From a virus, in the IMG/VR virus record IMGVR_UViG_3300007276_000188, positions 1 to 30,715 of that record: 30,715 nucleotides of DNA, one strand, 5' to 3'. The notes beneath the pieces are model-generated. The model searched no databases. It had not been told where the DNA came from and saw only the letters and a program-made list of their open reading frames with translations. The number at the start of each line of letters is the position of its first letter. Within the stretch, counting starts at the first letter, position 1. This document shows positions 23,973 through 30,715 of this stretch, in pieces. A program made the position numbers and the translations under genes.

Positions 23973-25184
23973 ATGAAGCTAAATAAGAAGTTTAAAAAGC
24001 TAATAGATGCTCCTTCCGATGTTAGGTACTTTATAATTACAGGAGGAAGAGGATCAAGTAAGAGTTATAGCGTATCCTCTATACTAACAGGACTAACCTT
24101 TGAGAGGAATCATCATATACTGTACACTAGGTTTACAATGACATCTGCCCACCTATCTATTATTCCAGAATTCTTGGAGAAGATAGAGGTAATGAAACTT
24201 CAGGATAGCTTTGATATTACTAAGACAGAAATAACCAATAGACTTACAGGAGATAAAATATTATTTAGGGGAATAAAAACCAGTAATGGAGATCAAACAG
24301 CCAATCTAAAATCCTTGCAAGGAATAACAACCTGGGTATTGGATGAAGCAGAGGAGTTAATAGATGAGGAAACATTTGATAAGATAGATCTCTCCATACG
24401 TCAACAGGGAGTACATAATAGAGTTATACTTATATTAAACCCAGCTACAAAAGAACATTGGATATATAAACGTTTCTTTGAACAACAAGGGATAGATCCT
24501 TGCTACAGTGGTATAAAAGATAATGTATGTTATGTATACACTAACTACCTAGACAATAAGGAGAACCTTTCTAAATCTTACTTAGACAGTGTAGAGTTAA
24601 TGAGGTTAAATCGTCCTGACAAATACAAACATCAAATATTAGGAGCCTGGAGAGATAGATCAGAAGGGGTAATATTAACCAATTGGGTATTAGGACAATA
24701 TAAGGAAGTAGGAGTACCTGTCTATGGGCAGGATTTTGGTTTTAGTAATGACCCTACTACATTAATACAGACGTCAATAGATAAGAAGAATAAGCGTATC
24801 TACATTAAAGAGCATGTGTCTGAGGTAGGTTTAACAACTTCTGATATAGTAGTATTAAATAAGAGGTATGCAGGAGAGTCACTAATAATAGGAGATAGTG
24901 CAGAACCTAGGTTAATAGAGGAGATTAAAAGACAGGGATTAAATATATTAGCAGTTAAGAAAGGGAAGGATAGTATTAGAGCAGGACTATCTTATCTTCT
25001 AGATTACCAATTAGTAATAGACCCATCTAGTATAAACGTTATAAAGGAGTTGAATAACTATACATGGAGTAATAGGAAGTCAGAAACACCTAATGATAGT
25101 TATAACCACTGTATAGATGCTATAAGATATGCAATATACTACCAACTACAGAATAACAACAAAGGAGAATACTACATACTATGA
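23973..25184 (+). CDS. terL: Terminase large subunit
   Basis: A 403-residue terminase with both catalytic parts. The ATPase has Walker A GGRGSSKS (24-31), Walker B TWVLDEAEE (120-128) and a coupling motif ILNP (154-157). The nuclease carries acidic residues Asp254 (YGQDFGFSND), Asp308 (IGDSAEP) and Asp382 (CIDAIRYA). This matches the Terminase_3/XtmB-type family. It cuts and pumps DNA into the prohead through the portal. The stop overlaps the lysin start (ATGA at 25181-25184). No key residue is missing. Confidence 0.95.
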   Translation: MKLNKKFKKLIDAPSDVRYFIITGGRGSSKSYSVSSILTGLTFERNHHILYTRFTMTSAHLSIIPEFLEKIEVMKLQDSFDITKTEITNRLTGDKILFRGIKTSNGDQTANLKSLQGITTWVLDEAEELIDEETFDKIDLSIRQQGVHNRVILILNPATKEHWIYKRFFEQQGIDPCYSGIKDNVCYVYTNYLDNKENLSKSYLDSVELMRLNRPDKYKHQILGAWRDRSEGVILTNWVLGQYKEVGVPVYGQDFGFSNDPTTLIQTSIDKKNKRIYIKEHVSEVGLTTSDIVVLNKRYAGESLIIGDSAEPRLIEEIKRQGLNILAVKKGKDSIRAGLSYLLDYQLVIDPSSINVIKELNNYTWSNRKSETPNDSYNHCIDAIRYAIYYQLQNNNKGEYYIL

Positions 25185-25648
25185 TAACTCAGAAACAAAT
25201 AATAGAAAGATATGGACAGGCTACCCCATCAGGAGAACCTTACCTAACATCGCTAATACTTCCCTACCCAATGAGACTGGCCTGGGATATGAAGACTGAA
25301 GTAAAAAGGATAAGGTGTCATAAGTTAGTAGCAGATGATCTGTTTAACGTCTTTGATGATTTAAAATACTATTATGGAGTGGATAATATCCGTAAACTAG
25401 GTATAGATTTATTTGGAGGATGTTTCAATTATAGAAAAATGAGAGGAGGAAGTAAACTAAGCACACACTCCTGGGGTATATCTATAGACTTAGATCCTTC
25501 TAGGAATAGGTTAAAGGAGAATCATCAAACAGCTAGATTTGCTAGAAAGGCATATGAACCTATGATAGATATCTTCTATGGCAATAACTTCGAATCCTTA
25601 GGTAGAGAAAAGGATTATGACTGGATGCATTTCCAAGTAAGAGAGTAG
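25181..25648 (+). CDS. Endolysin, M15-type peptidase
   Basis: A 155-residue enzyme with the M15 (D-Ala-D-Ala carboxypeptidase / L-Ala-D-Glu endopeptidase) zinc site: STHSWGISIDLDPSRN gives His96 and Asp103 in H-x6-D spacing, and DWMHFQV gives catalytic Asp147 and zinc ligand His150. It cleaves peptide cross-links or stems in peptidoglycan at lysis. There is no signal peptide, so it needs the holin at 17869 or another export path. It overlaps terL by four bases, an unusual place for a lysin; most phages keep it beside the holin. Confidence 0.9.
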   Translation: MITQKQIIERYGQATPSGEPYLTSLILPYPMRLAWDMKTEVKRIRCHKLVADDLFNVFDDLKYYYGVDNIRKLGIDLFGGCFNYRKMRGGSKLSTHSWGISIDLDPSRNRLKENHQTARFARKAYEPMIDIFYGNNFESLGREKDYDWMHFQVRE

Positions 25649-25684
25649 TAGTATAACACAATCCGGAAAAAGGGTTAATTAAGT

Positions 25685-26197
25685 ATGAAAGAAATACATC
25701 TTAACATACCTAGCGATTTAAGTGAAATAACCTTAGGGGACTATAATACTATTCAAGATATCTTTAATAACGAAGAGGATCTTATGAAGGGTTCTTTAAG
25801 AGTTATATCCCTACTTACCCAACTAACATATGGAGAGGTTAATCAACTTTCAAGAAAAGATTTTAACGATACTATAACTACAATTACACAAGTACTTAAT
25901 AAGGAGTGTAAATGGAGACAGAGGTTTACTATAAATGGAACAGAGTATGCTTTCATTCCTAACCTAGATGATATGAGTATAGGAGAGTATATAGATCTTG
26001 ACACCTACCTAAAAGATCCTCAGGACCTACACAAGGTAATGACAATATTATACAGACCTATCAAATTAGAAAGGTTTGGCAAATATATACTAGAAGACTA
26101 CACAGGAAGAGAGGATGTAGATATTATGAAGTTTGCACCAATGGATGCTGTAAAAGGAGCATTTGTTTTTTTTTATCATTTAGGAAAGAATTGTTGA
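25685..26197 (+). CDS. Tail assembly chaperone (gpG-like)
   Basis: A 170-residue protein, mostly helical with an acidic N-terminal part (LSEITLGDYNTIQDIFNNEE) and a C-terminal helix (MDAVKGAFVFFYHLGKNC). The pattern LSEITLGDY and GA-x2-FF-x2-LGK resembles Bacteroidota tail assembly chaperones that bind the tape measure. It ends at TGA 26195-26197. A run of nine T (26166-26174) lies just upstream, and a second open frame starts within the gene's end, as in lambda G/GT-type pairs. It is 14 kb away from the tape measure in the direction of transcription, unusual for this chaperone. Confidence 0.7.
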   Translation: MKEIHLNIPSDLSEITLGDYNTIQDIFNNEEDLMKGSLRVISLLTQLTYGEVNQLSRKDFNDTITTITQVLNKECKWRQRFTINGTEYAFIPNLDDMSIGEYIDLDTYLKDPQDLHKVMTILYRPIKLERFGKYILEDYTGREDVDIMKFAPMDAVKGAFVFFYHLGKNC

Positions 26198-26438
26198 GCG
26201 TTATCCCATCTTATTTGGAGGAGCAGGTACTACAGACTACTCAATCCAATCCAACTTTGCAGCTAAGTGGGGATGGTATTCTTCCATATATACACTCTCT
26301 AGAGGAGATATTAACCAGTTCGATGATACAACAAGAAGAAATGTACATGAATGTCTTACTTTCCTTTCCTTTGAAAAAGAAAAAACAGAGGCAGATGGAG
26401 CTGTAATAAAACAAAGTAATAATACAAAAACTAGATAA
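26184..26438 (+). CDS. Frameshift extension of the tail assembly chaperone (gpT-like)
   Basis: This frame is open from just after TAG 26181-26183 to TAA 26436-26438 and has no ATG, GTG or TTG near its start, so it needs a shift from the chaperone frame (+1 or -2). The protein (RYPILFGGAG, NFAAKWGWYSSIYTLSRGD, CLTFLSFEKEKTEAD) has the KWGWY...L..GD...FEKEK pattern of Bacteroidota tail chaperone C-terminal parts. Codon use (AGA, GGA) is typical of the genome, and the stop is one base before the next start. The overlapping frame 26191-26406 has unusual TTG/CTG leucines and is less likely. The fusion would be about 250 residues. Confidence 0.7.
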   Translation, partial: ERIVERYPILFGGAGTTDYSIQSNFAAKWGWYSSIYTLSRGDINQFDDTTRRNVHECLTFLSFEKEKTEADGAVIKQSNNTKTR

Positions 26439-26439
26439 G

Positions 26440-26949
26440 ATGCAATCATACTATAATTTCACTACTCACATAAGGAATTACTTAAACAGTCACCATGGAG
26501 TTAGGACTATAATAATAGGAAATATATCAGATAATGATATAGCTAAACAAACCCTATACCCTCTAGCTCAGATGATAATAGGAGATACAACATTTGCCAA
26601 TAATACAATTAAGTTTAGTATGTCTATCCTTATTATGGACAGTGTATATACTACTAAGGAAGGAGTGGATAATAAATCAGACGTATATAACTCTACCCTG
26701 GCTGTAGCAAATGGATTACAGATTAACCTTAAGAGAGGAAGGCTTTATAAAGAGAAGTACGTCCTAGATGGAGAACCAATAGCAACACCTTTCGAAGATT
26801 CTTTTGGTAACTTACTGACAGGATGGAGAGTAGATTTTACAGTAGTGATGCCTAACACAGACGTATCTACTTGTGCAGAATACATCATAGGAGAAAGAAT
26901 AGGAGATACAAGAATATATACTTGGGATACAACAGCAATAACATTTTAA
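26440..26949 (+). CDS. Tail terminator-like / minor tail protein
   Basis: A 169-residue protein one base after the chaperone extension. The start is helical (YYNFTTHIRNYLNSH), followed by beta strands, then MDSVYTTKEGVDNKSDVYNS, a helix (TLAVANGLQINLK) and PFEDSFGNLLTGWRVDFTVVM. This pattern matches tail-related proteins of Bacteroidota siphophages, where a tail terminator or minor tail role is likely. It sits just upstream of the fibre. I cannot separate tail terminator from another tail-completion role. Confidence 0.6.
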   Translation: MQSYYNFTTHIRNYLNSHHGVRTIIIGNISDNDIAKQTLYPLAQMIIGDTTFANNTIKFSMSILIMDSVYTTKEGVDNKSDVYNSTLAVANGLQINLKRGRLYKEKYVLDGEPIATPFEDSFGNLLTGWRVDFTVVMPNTDVSTCAEYIIGERIGDTRIYTWDTTAITF

Positions 26950-26955
26950 CTTATT

Positions 26956-29900
26956 ATGGCAATAGAAAAAATTAATATAGGGATATCGGATAACGATGGA
27001 TTAGGGGACACAATAAGAGAGGGTGGTCTTAAAATTAATAATAGTTTAACTTCTCTACAGTCCGGAAGTAATCAAACCAATGCTACCCTTTCCGGCCATA
27101 TAGGAAGTGGTTCTATTCATTACAAACAGTCTGAAATAGAGATAACAAAATCTCAAATATCTGACCTAGACGGAGTAATATCTGGATCTGATCAAGTAAA
27201 TGCAGATAATATAACTAACTTTGATAGTAATGTACAGGATTACCTAAGCCAGGTAGGAGTACTTAGTGGAAGTAAATCAGACGTAGATGCTTTAAATATA
27301 TTCTCAGGTTCTATCCAAGGTGAGGTAGATACCCTAACTATTTTTACAGGTTCAATACAGACACAGGTAGATAGTTTAGCTTTATTTACAGGTTCTATTC
27401 AAACAGGAGTAGATAATTTAAATATACATTCAGCTTCAGTTAATAGTTTTACAAGCTCAATACAAACAGAGGTAGGTAATTTAAATATTCACTCAGCATC
27501 AGTTAATAGTTTTACAGCATCGATACAAACAGAAGTTGATAGCTTAACAGCTGCTACAGGATCATACCTCCTTAATACAACTGATACCTTTACAGGTACA
27601 ATGACTGTAGATGGTACAGTTACTGCAAATATTTTATCAGGATCATACTTAGATTTATTAGATGGTGATGTTCCTTCATACAGAGAAGGTAGAATGTTCT
27701 ATGATAAGGTAAACAAAACATATTCTTTATATAATGATGAATCAGAAACAGTATTACAGGTAGGACAAGAACAACGTATAAGAGTGTTTAACGGTACAGT
27801 TGGTACAATACTTAATGGACAAGCAGTAAGTGTAGTAGGCACAACCTTAGACAGTGTTGTCACAGTGGACCTAGCTATTGCTTCTGATAAAACTTCTGCA
27901 CTAAACACAGTAGGTATAGCCACCCATGACATTGAAGCAGGAACTTACGGTTGGGCAACAACATCAGGAACAGTAAATGATATAAATACTCTAGCCTATC
28001 CAGAAGGTTCAGCCTTATATCTATCTTCAACTATACCGGGTGCTTACCAAATAACAAGACCTACCTCTCCAGCCTATGAAGTTAGAATGGGAGGTGTTAT
28101 AAAACAAGATAATACAGTAGGTAAGATATACGCAGAGTTAAGAATCATCGATAATAACCACGATATAGGTAAGTTCTTTAATGGTTCAATATTAGAGGAT
28201 CATGAAATAACAATAAGTACAACACCTACAACTACAACTTTAACATTAGATGATGGTGGTGATTTCTTATCGTTATTATTAGACCAAGAATTCTTAAAAA
28301 TACCAGTACCTGTTAGTATAGTATTAACAAATGGTACGGATATAGCCCCTATCAGTAATTATGTATATGCAAATAATAGTGGTAGCTTAACAATTAGTAC
28401 TACTAGCTTTCCACTAACAGAACAATATGTACCAGTAGCTACTGTATTACTACAGTCAGCAGCATCTGCAGATACTTATGGACCTTATAAAGTTCATCAA
28501 TGGACAGATCACCTGGCAGGAGGGACAGGACAGGGACACCTATCACACTTGAATGCATGGATTAGAAACAAACCTGCAACTTGGGAGAGTGGAGTATCGT
28601 CTAACATTATAGAAGGAATAGCATCAGCATCAATAGATCTTGAATACTCTTCAGGTGTTATATACCAATTACATAGACATTCTTTCCCAGCCACTAATAC
28701 GGCAACAGGTACTAAGTTATATGAAATAAATAATTTTACAACTCCGTACATACAGAGAGATAGAATATCTCCAGCTATTGATACTGATTCATTAGGTAAT
28801 GCAATTGCAAATAATAAATTTTATAAAATAGTAATATGGGGGGCAGTATCACAGGAACTAGAAGATTGTAAATTATACTTTAACCTTCCTAATGGTTCAT
28901 ATACAAATGTAACTGATGCAGTAAATGATGTTAATAATACAGGAGACTATATTATACCTATTGCTTTCTTAGGGACAGGATTCTTATTAACTGAAATGGT
29001 AATACAGAGAGGTACTAATTCGGTAGAAGTTATAGCAGGATCAGTTAAAGATTTAAGAGGATTAATACCAGCTACAGGAGCAGGAGGAGGAACAACAGGA
29101 GGACAAGGAGCTGTACTTTGGACAGAGCTTAGTGATACTCCTATTAGTATAGAAGCATTAAGAACCGTAAGAGGTAATGCAGTTGGAACATCATTAGAAT
29201 TCTGGGATGCAGAAGGAGCTTTTACTAAAAATACAGCCTTTAATAAAGACTTCGGTACAATAGCAGGTACAGTATTAGAAGGAAATCAAGCAGACCTATT
29301 TGAAAAGCTAGCTAATAAAGGTCAAGTTAATGGGTATGCCTCACTAGATAGTTCTGGTAAGGTTCCTAATGCACAAATACCTGCCCTAGCAGTTACAGAG
29401 ACCTTTGTAGTAGCCAATGAAGCAGCTATGTTAGCATTAGTAGCAGAGACAGGAGATGTGGCTGTTAGAACAGACGAAAATAAATCCTATATATTACAGG
29501 GAACAACTGCTAGTACATTAACAGACTGGCAAGAATTACTTACTCCAACAGATGCTGTGCAATCAGTCAATGGAGAGAGTGGGACAGTAACACTAGATTT
29601 AGCCTTTACCCCTTCAACAGGAGTGTTAGGCTTAACAGGAGGCAATACAGTAAACTTAGGAACTACCTCAGCACTTATATCACAATGGAATGATGCTTAT
29701 AGTTGGGGAGACCATTCTTTAGGTGGGTATGTTGACTTAACATCTAATCAATCAATAGGTGGATTAAAGACTTTTACAGAATACCTTAAAGTATCAAGAA
29801 CAGCTCCATTTCTTCAACTAGAAGAGACAGGAGTAACAGGAACACCTGTTTGGTGGATTGGTGGAGATGGTGGAAGTCTTAGTATAAGACTAAATAATTC

Positions 29901-30715
29901 AGGAGCTTACCCTTTAACATTTAATACAAACGCAGGTAATGATACTGTAACATCTATTACATTAGGATATAATACAACTATAAATGGTATAGTTACTGCG
30001 ATAGGGGGTAATTCAACAGAATGGAATACAGAATACGATAATAGAATAACATCATTAACTACAACAGGTAATGATGGAACTTCAACTCTTTCTAGTAATG
30101 TTCTTAATATACCTAAAGCAATGAATGCTAGTGGTGTAAGAATAGCTGGTGATGCTGAAACTATACTTGTAAACTCTGTTAGACCATTTGATATTAGTGT
30201 GGCAACAGATGAACCTAGTGGGGCTAATGATGGTATTCTTACAACAGGAATGTGGGATAGTACAGCTTATGGAGCTCAACAATTTCATGATTTCCATAAT
30301 AATACATTATGGATTAGACAAAGAAATACATCAGTATGGGGTACATGGGATGAAGTTTTAACAACTAAATCAACTTCAATAGACCCTAAATACTTGAGAA
30401 GTGATGTATCTGATACAGTGGAAGCTACTATAACTTTTAATAAAGCGGTTATAATAAAACCTGCAGGAACTACTATTGATGCAGTATTAGGAGTAAGTAT
30501 AGATAATACTAGTGATTTTGCATATACGGGAGAAGACGCAATAGCAAGATATCTAGCTCATTACGGAATGGGGTTTCATAAACCATTAAACCAAACAGGA
30601 GCAACAACGGGGAATGGTGCTTATTTATCAGGTTATTTTGGAGTTGATTTATTCACACAAGGTACTTCAAGATTACATATTAATCAAAATGGTAATATAG
30701 GAATTGGAACAACTG
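26956..30715 (+). CDS. Tail fibre protein, N-terminal part (3' end lies at the start of the window)
   Basis: ATG 26956 opens a frame with no stop to the last base (1,253 complete codons). The first 180 residues contain coiled-coil-like repeats built on (F/V)xxSIQTxVD(S/N)L. The middle is a Thr/Gly-rich beta shaft. Later elements are typical of fibre hubs: ASLDSSGKVPNAQIPALAVT (near 29340), WNDAYSWGDHSLGGYVDL (near 29690) and HNNTLWIRQRNTSVWGTWDE (near 30300). The final GIGTT repeat is inside the 165-base terminal repeat and continues at base 166. Joined, the gene has 5,694 bases, exactly 1,898 codons including stop. The leader TTAACTTATT is shared with the capsid gene. Confidence 0.85.
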   Translation, partial: MAIEKINIGISDNDGLGDTIREGGLKINNSLTSLQSGSNQTNATLSGHIGSGSIHYKQSEIEITKSQISDLDGVISGSDQVNADNITNFDSNVQDYLSQVGVLSGSKSDVDALNIFSGSIQGEVDTLTIFTGSIQTQVDSLALFTGSIQTGVDNLNIHSASVNSFTSSIQTEVGNLNIHSASVNSFTASIQTEVDSLTAATGSYLLNTTDTFTGTMTVDGTVTANILSGSYLDLLDGDVPSYREGRMFYDKVNKTYSLYNDESETVLQVGQEQRIRVFNGTVGTILNGQAVSVVGTTLDSVVTVDLAIASDKTSALNTVGIATHDIEAGTYGWATTSGTVNDINTLAYPEGSALYLSSTIPGAYQITRPTSPAYEVRMGGVIKQDNTVGKIYAELRIIDNNHDIGKFFNGSILEDHEITISTTPTTTTLTLDDGGDFLSLLLDQEFLKIPVPVSIVLTNGTDIAPISNYVYANNSGSLTISTTSFPLTEQYVPVATVLLQSAASADTYGPYKVHQWTDHLAGGTGQGHLSHLNAWIRNKPATWESGVSSNIIEGIASASIDLEYSSGVIYQLHRHSFPATNTATGTKLYEINNFTTPYIQRDRISPAIDTDSLGNAIANNKFYKIVIWGAVSQELEDCKLYFNLPNGSYTNVTDAVNDVNNTGDYIIPIAFLGTGFLLTEMVIQRGTNSVEVIAGSVKDLRGLIPATGAGGGTTGGQGAVLWTELSDTPISIEALRTVRGNAVGTSLEFWDAEGAFTKNTAFNKDFGTIAGTVLEGNQADLFEKLANKGQVNGYASLDSSGKVPNAQIPALAVTETFVVANEAAMLALVAETGDVAVRTDENKSYILQGTTASTLTDWQELLTPTDAVQSVNGESGTVTLDLAFTPSTGVLGLTGGNTVNLGTTSALISQWNDAYSWGDHSLGGYVDLTSNQSIGGLKTFTEYLKVSRTAPFLQLEETGVTGTPVWWIGGDGGSLSIRLNNSGAYPLTFNTNAGNDTVTSITLGYNTTINGIVTAIGGNSTEWNTEYDNRITSLTTTGNDGTSTLSSNVLNIPKAMNASGVRIAGDAETILVNSVRPFDISVATDEPSGANDGILTTGMWDSTAYGAQQFHDFHNNTLWIRQRNTSVWGTWDEVLTTKSTSIDPKYLRSDVSDTVEATITFNKAVIIKPAGTTIDAVLGVSIDNTSDFAYTGEDAIARYLAHYGMGFHKPLNQTGATTGNGAYLSGYFGVDLFTQGTSRLHINQNGNIGIGTT
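27421..27546 (+). repeat. Tandem 63-bp repeat in the fibre gene
   Basis: Two adjacent 63-base units (27421-27483 and 27484-27546) encode 21-residue repeats starting NIHSASVNSF and ending SIQTEV(G/D)(N/S)L. Shorter related units (FTGSIQTxVD(S/N)L) precede them from about 27301. Such repeats are typical of coiled-coil fibre stalks and can change in number by slippage. Confidence 0.85.
30551..30715. repeat. Terminal direct repeat, right copy (165 bp)
   Basis: Copy of bases 1-165 with three mismatches. It places the end of the window in register with its beginning and in the same reading frame of the fibre gene. If the genome is circular or permuted, its unit length is 30,550 bp. Confidence 0.85.

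Noticed and set aside
26191-26406. Frame reached by a -1 slip on the nine-T run (or by TTG 26191)
   Set aside because: Leucine codons TTG/CTG are atypical here and no family pattern is seen, while the overlapping +1 frame has a strong tail-chaperone pattern and abuts the next gene. It remains a second possibility.

Overview
The window is the genome, or nearly all of it, of a tailed double-stranded DNA phage with siphovirus-type tail genes. It is AT-rich, every convincing gene lies on the + strand, and leaders are A-rich with almost no Shine-Dalgarno sequences. One promoter matches the Bacteroidota pattern (-33 TTTG, -7 TAnnTTTG), and many proteins resemble families I know from Flavobacteriia and Bacteroidia phages. 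A Bacteroidota host is therefore likely; the genus cannot be told from the sequence. The last 165 bases repeat the first 165 with three mismatches and in the same reading frame. The window therefore behaves like a circular or terminally redundant genome of about 30,550 bp, opened inside one very long tail-fibre gene (about 1,897 codons if joined).

Layout. 1-2.1 kb: C-terminal part of the fibre. 2.1-5.0 kb: a beta-propeller tail protein, two small proteins, a gp10-like tail-completion protein and a tail protein. 5.0-11.0 kb: a 2,011-residue tail-tip/receptor-binding protein. 11.2-12.7 kb: tape measure. 12.8-15.0 kb: maturation protease, scaffold, major capsid protein, then an intrinsic terminator. 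15.1-15.6 kb: probable tail tube protein, then a terminator followed at once by a Bacteroidota-type promoter. 15.7-18.4 kb: small virion protein, portal, head-tail connector, a small ORF and a holin-like membrane protein. 18.5-18.8 kb: HNH endonuclease. 18.8-19.5 kb: a gene-poor, very AT-rich stretch with hairpins and repeats. 19.5-22.9 kb: small unknown genes, a sigma-factor-like protein, a second HNH (with AP2), membrane micropeptides and two lipoproteins. 22.9-23.7 kb: terminator, (TAA)10 tract, a gene remnant and a small gene. 23.7-30.7 kb: terminase small and large subunits, M15-type endolysin, tail-assembly chaperone with an apparent frameshift extension, tail terminator-like protein and the N-terminal two thirds of the fibre.

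How it fits together. Terminase, portal, protease, scaffold and capsid protein make and fill the head. The tube, tape measure, chaperones, tip and fibres build the tail. Holin and endolysin lyse the cell. The sigma-like protein and a repeated 23-base element are the best candidates for phage-specific transcription control. No polymerase, helicase, primase, integrase or repressor is recognisable, so replication probably depends on the host.

Most interesting points: the frameshifted chaperone gene, a module order that runs opposite to the usual siphophage order, the paired 23-base element next to a possible small RNA, a possible attenuator at 22.04-22.12 kb, and two lipoproteins sharing an identical 46-bp signal-peptide segment.
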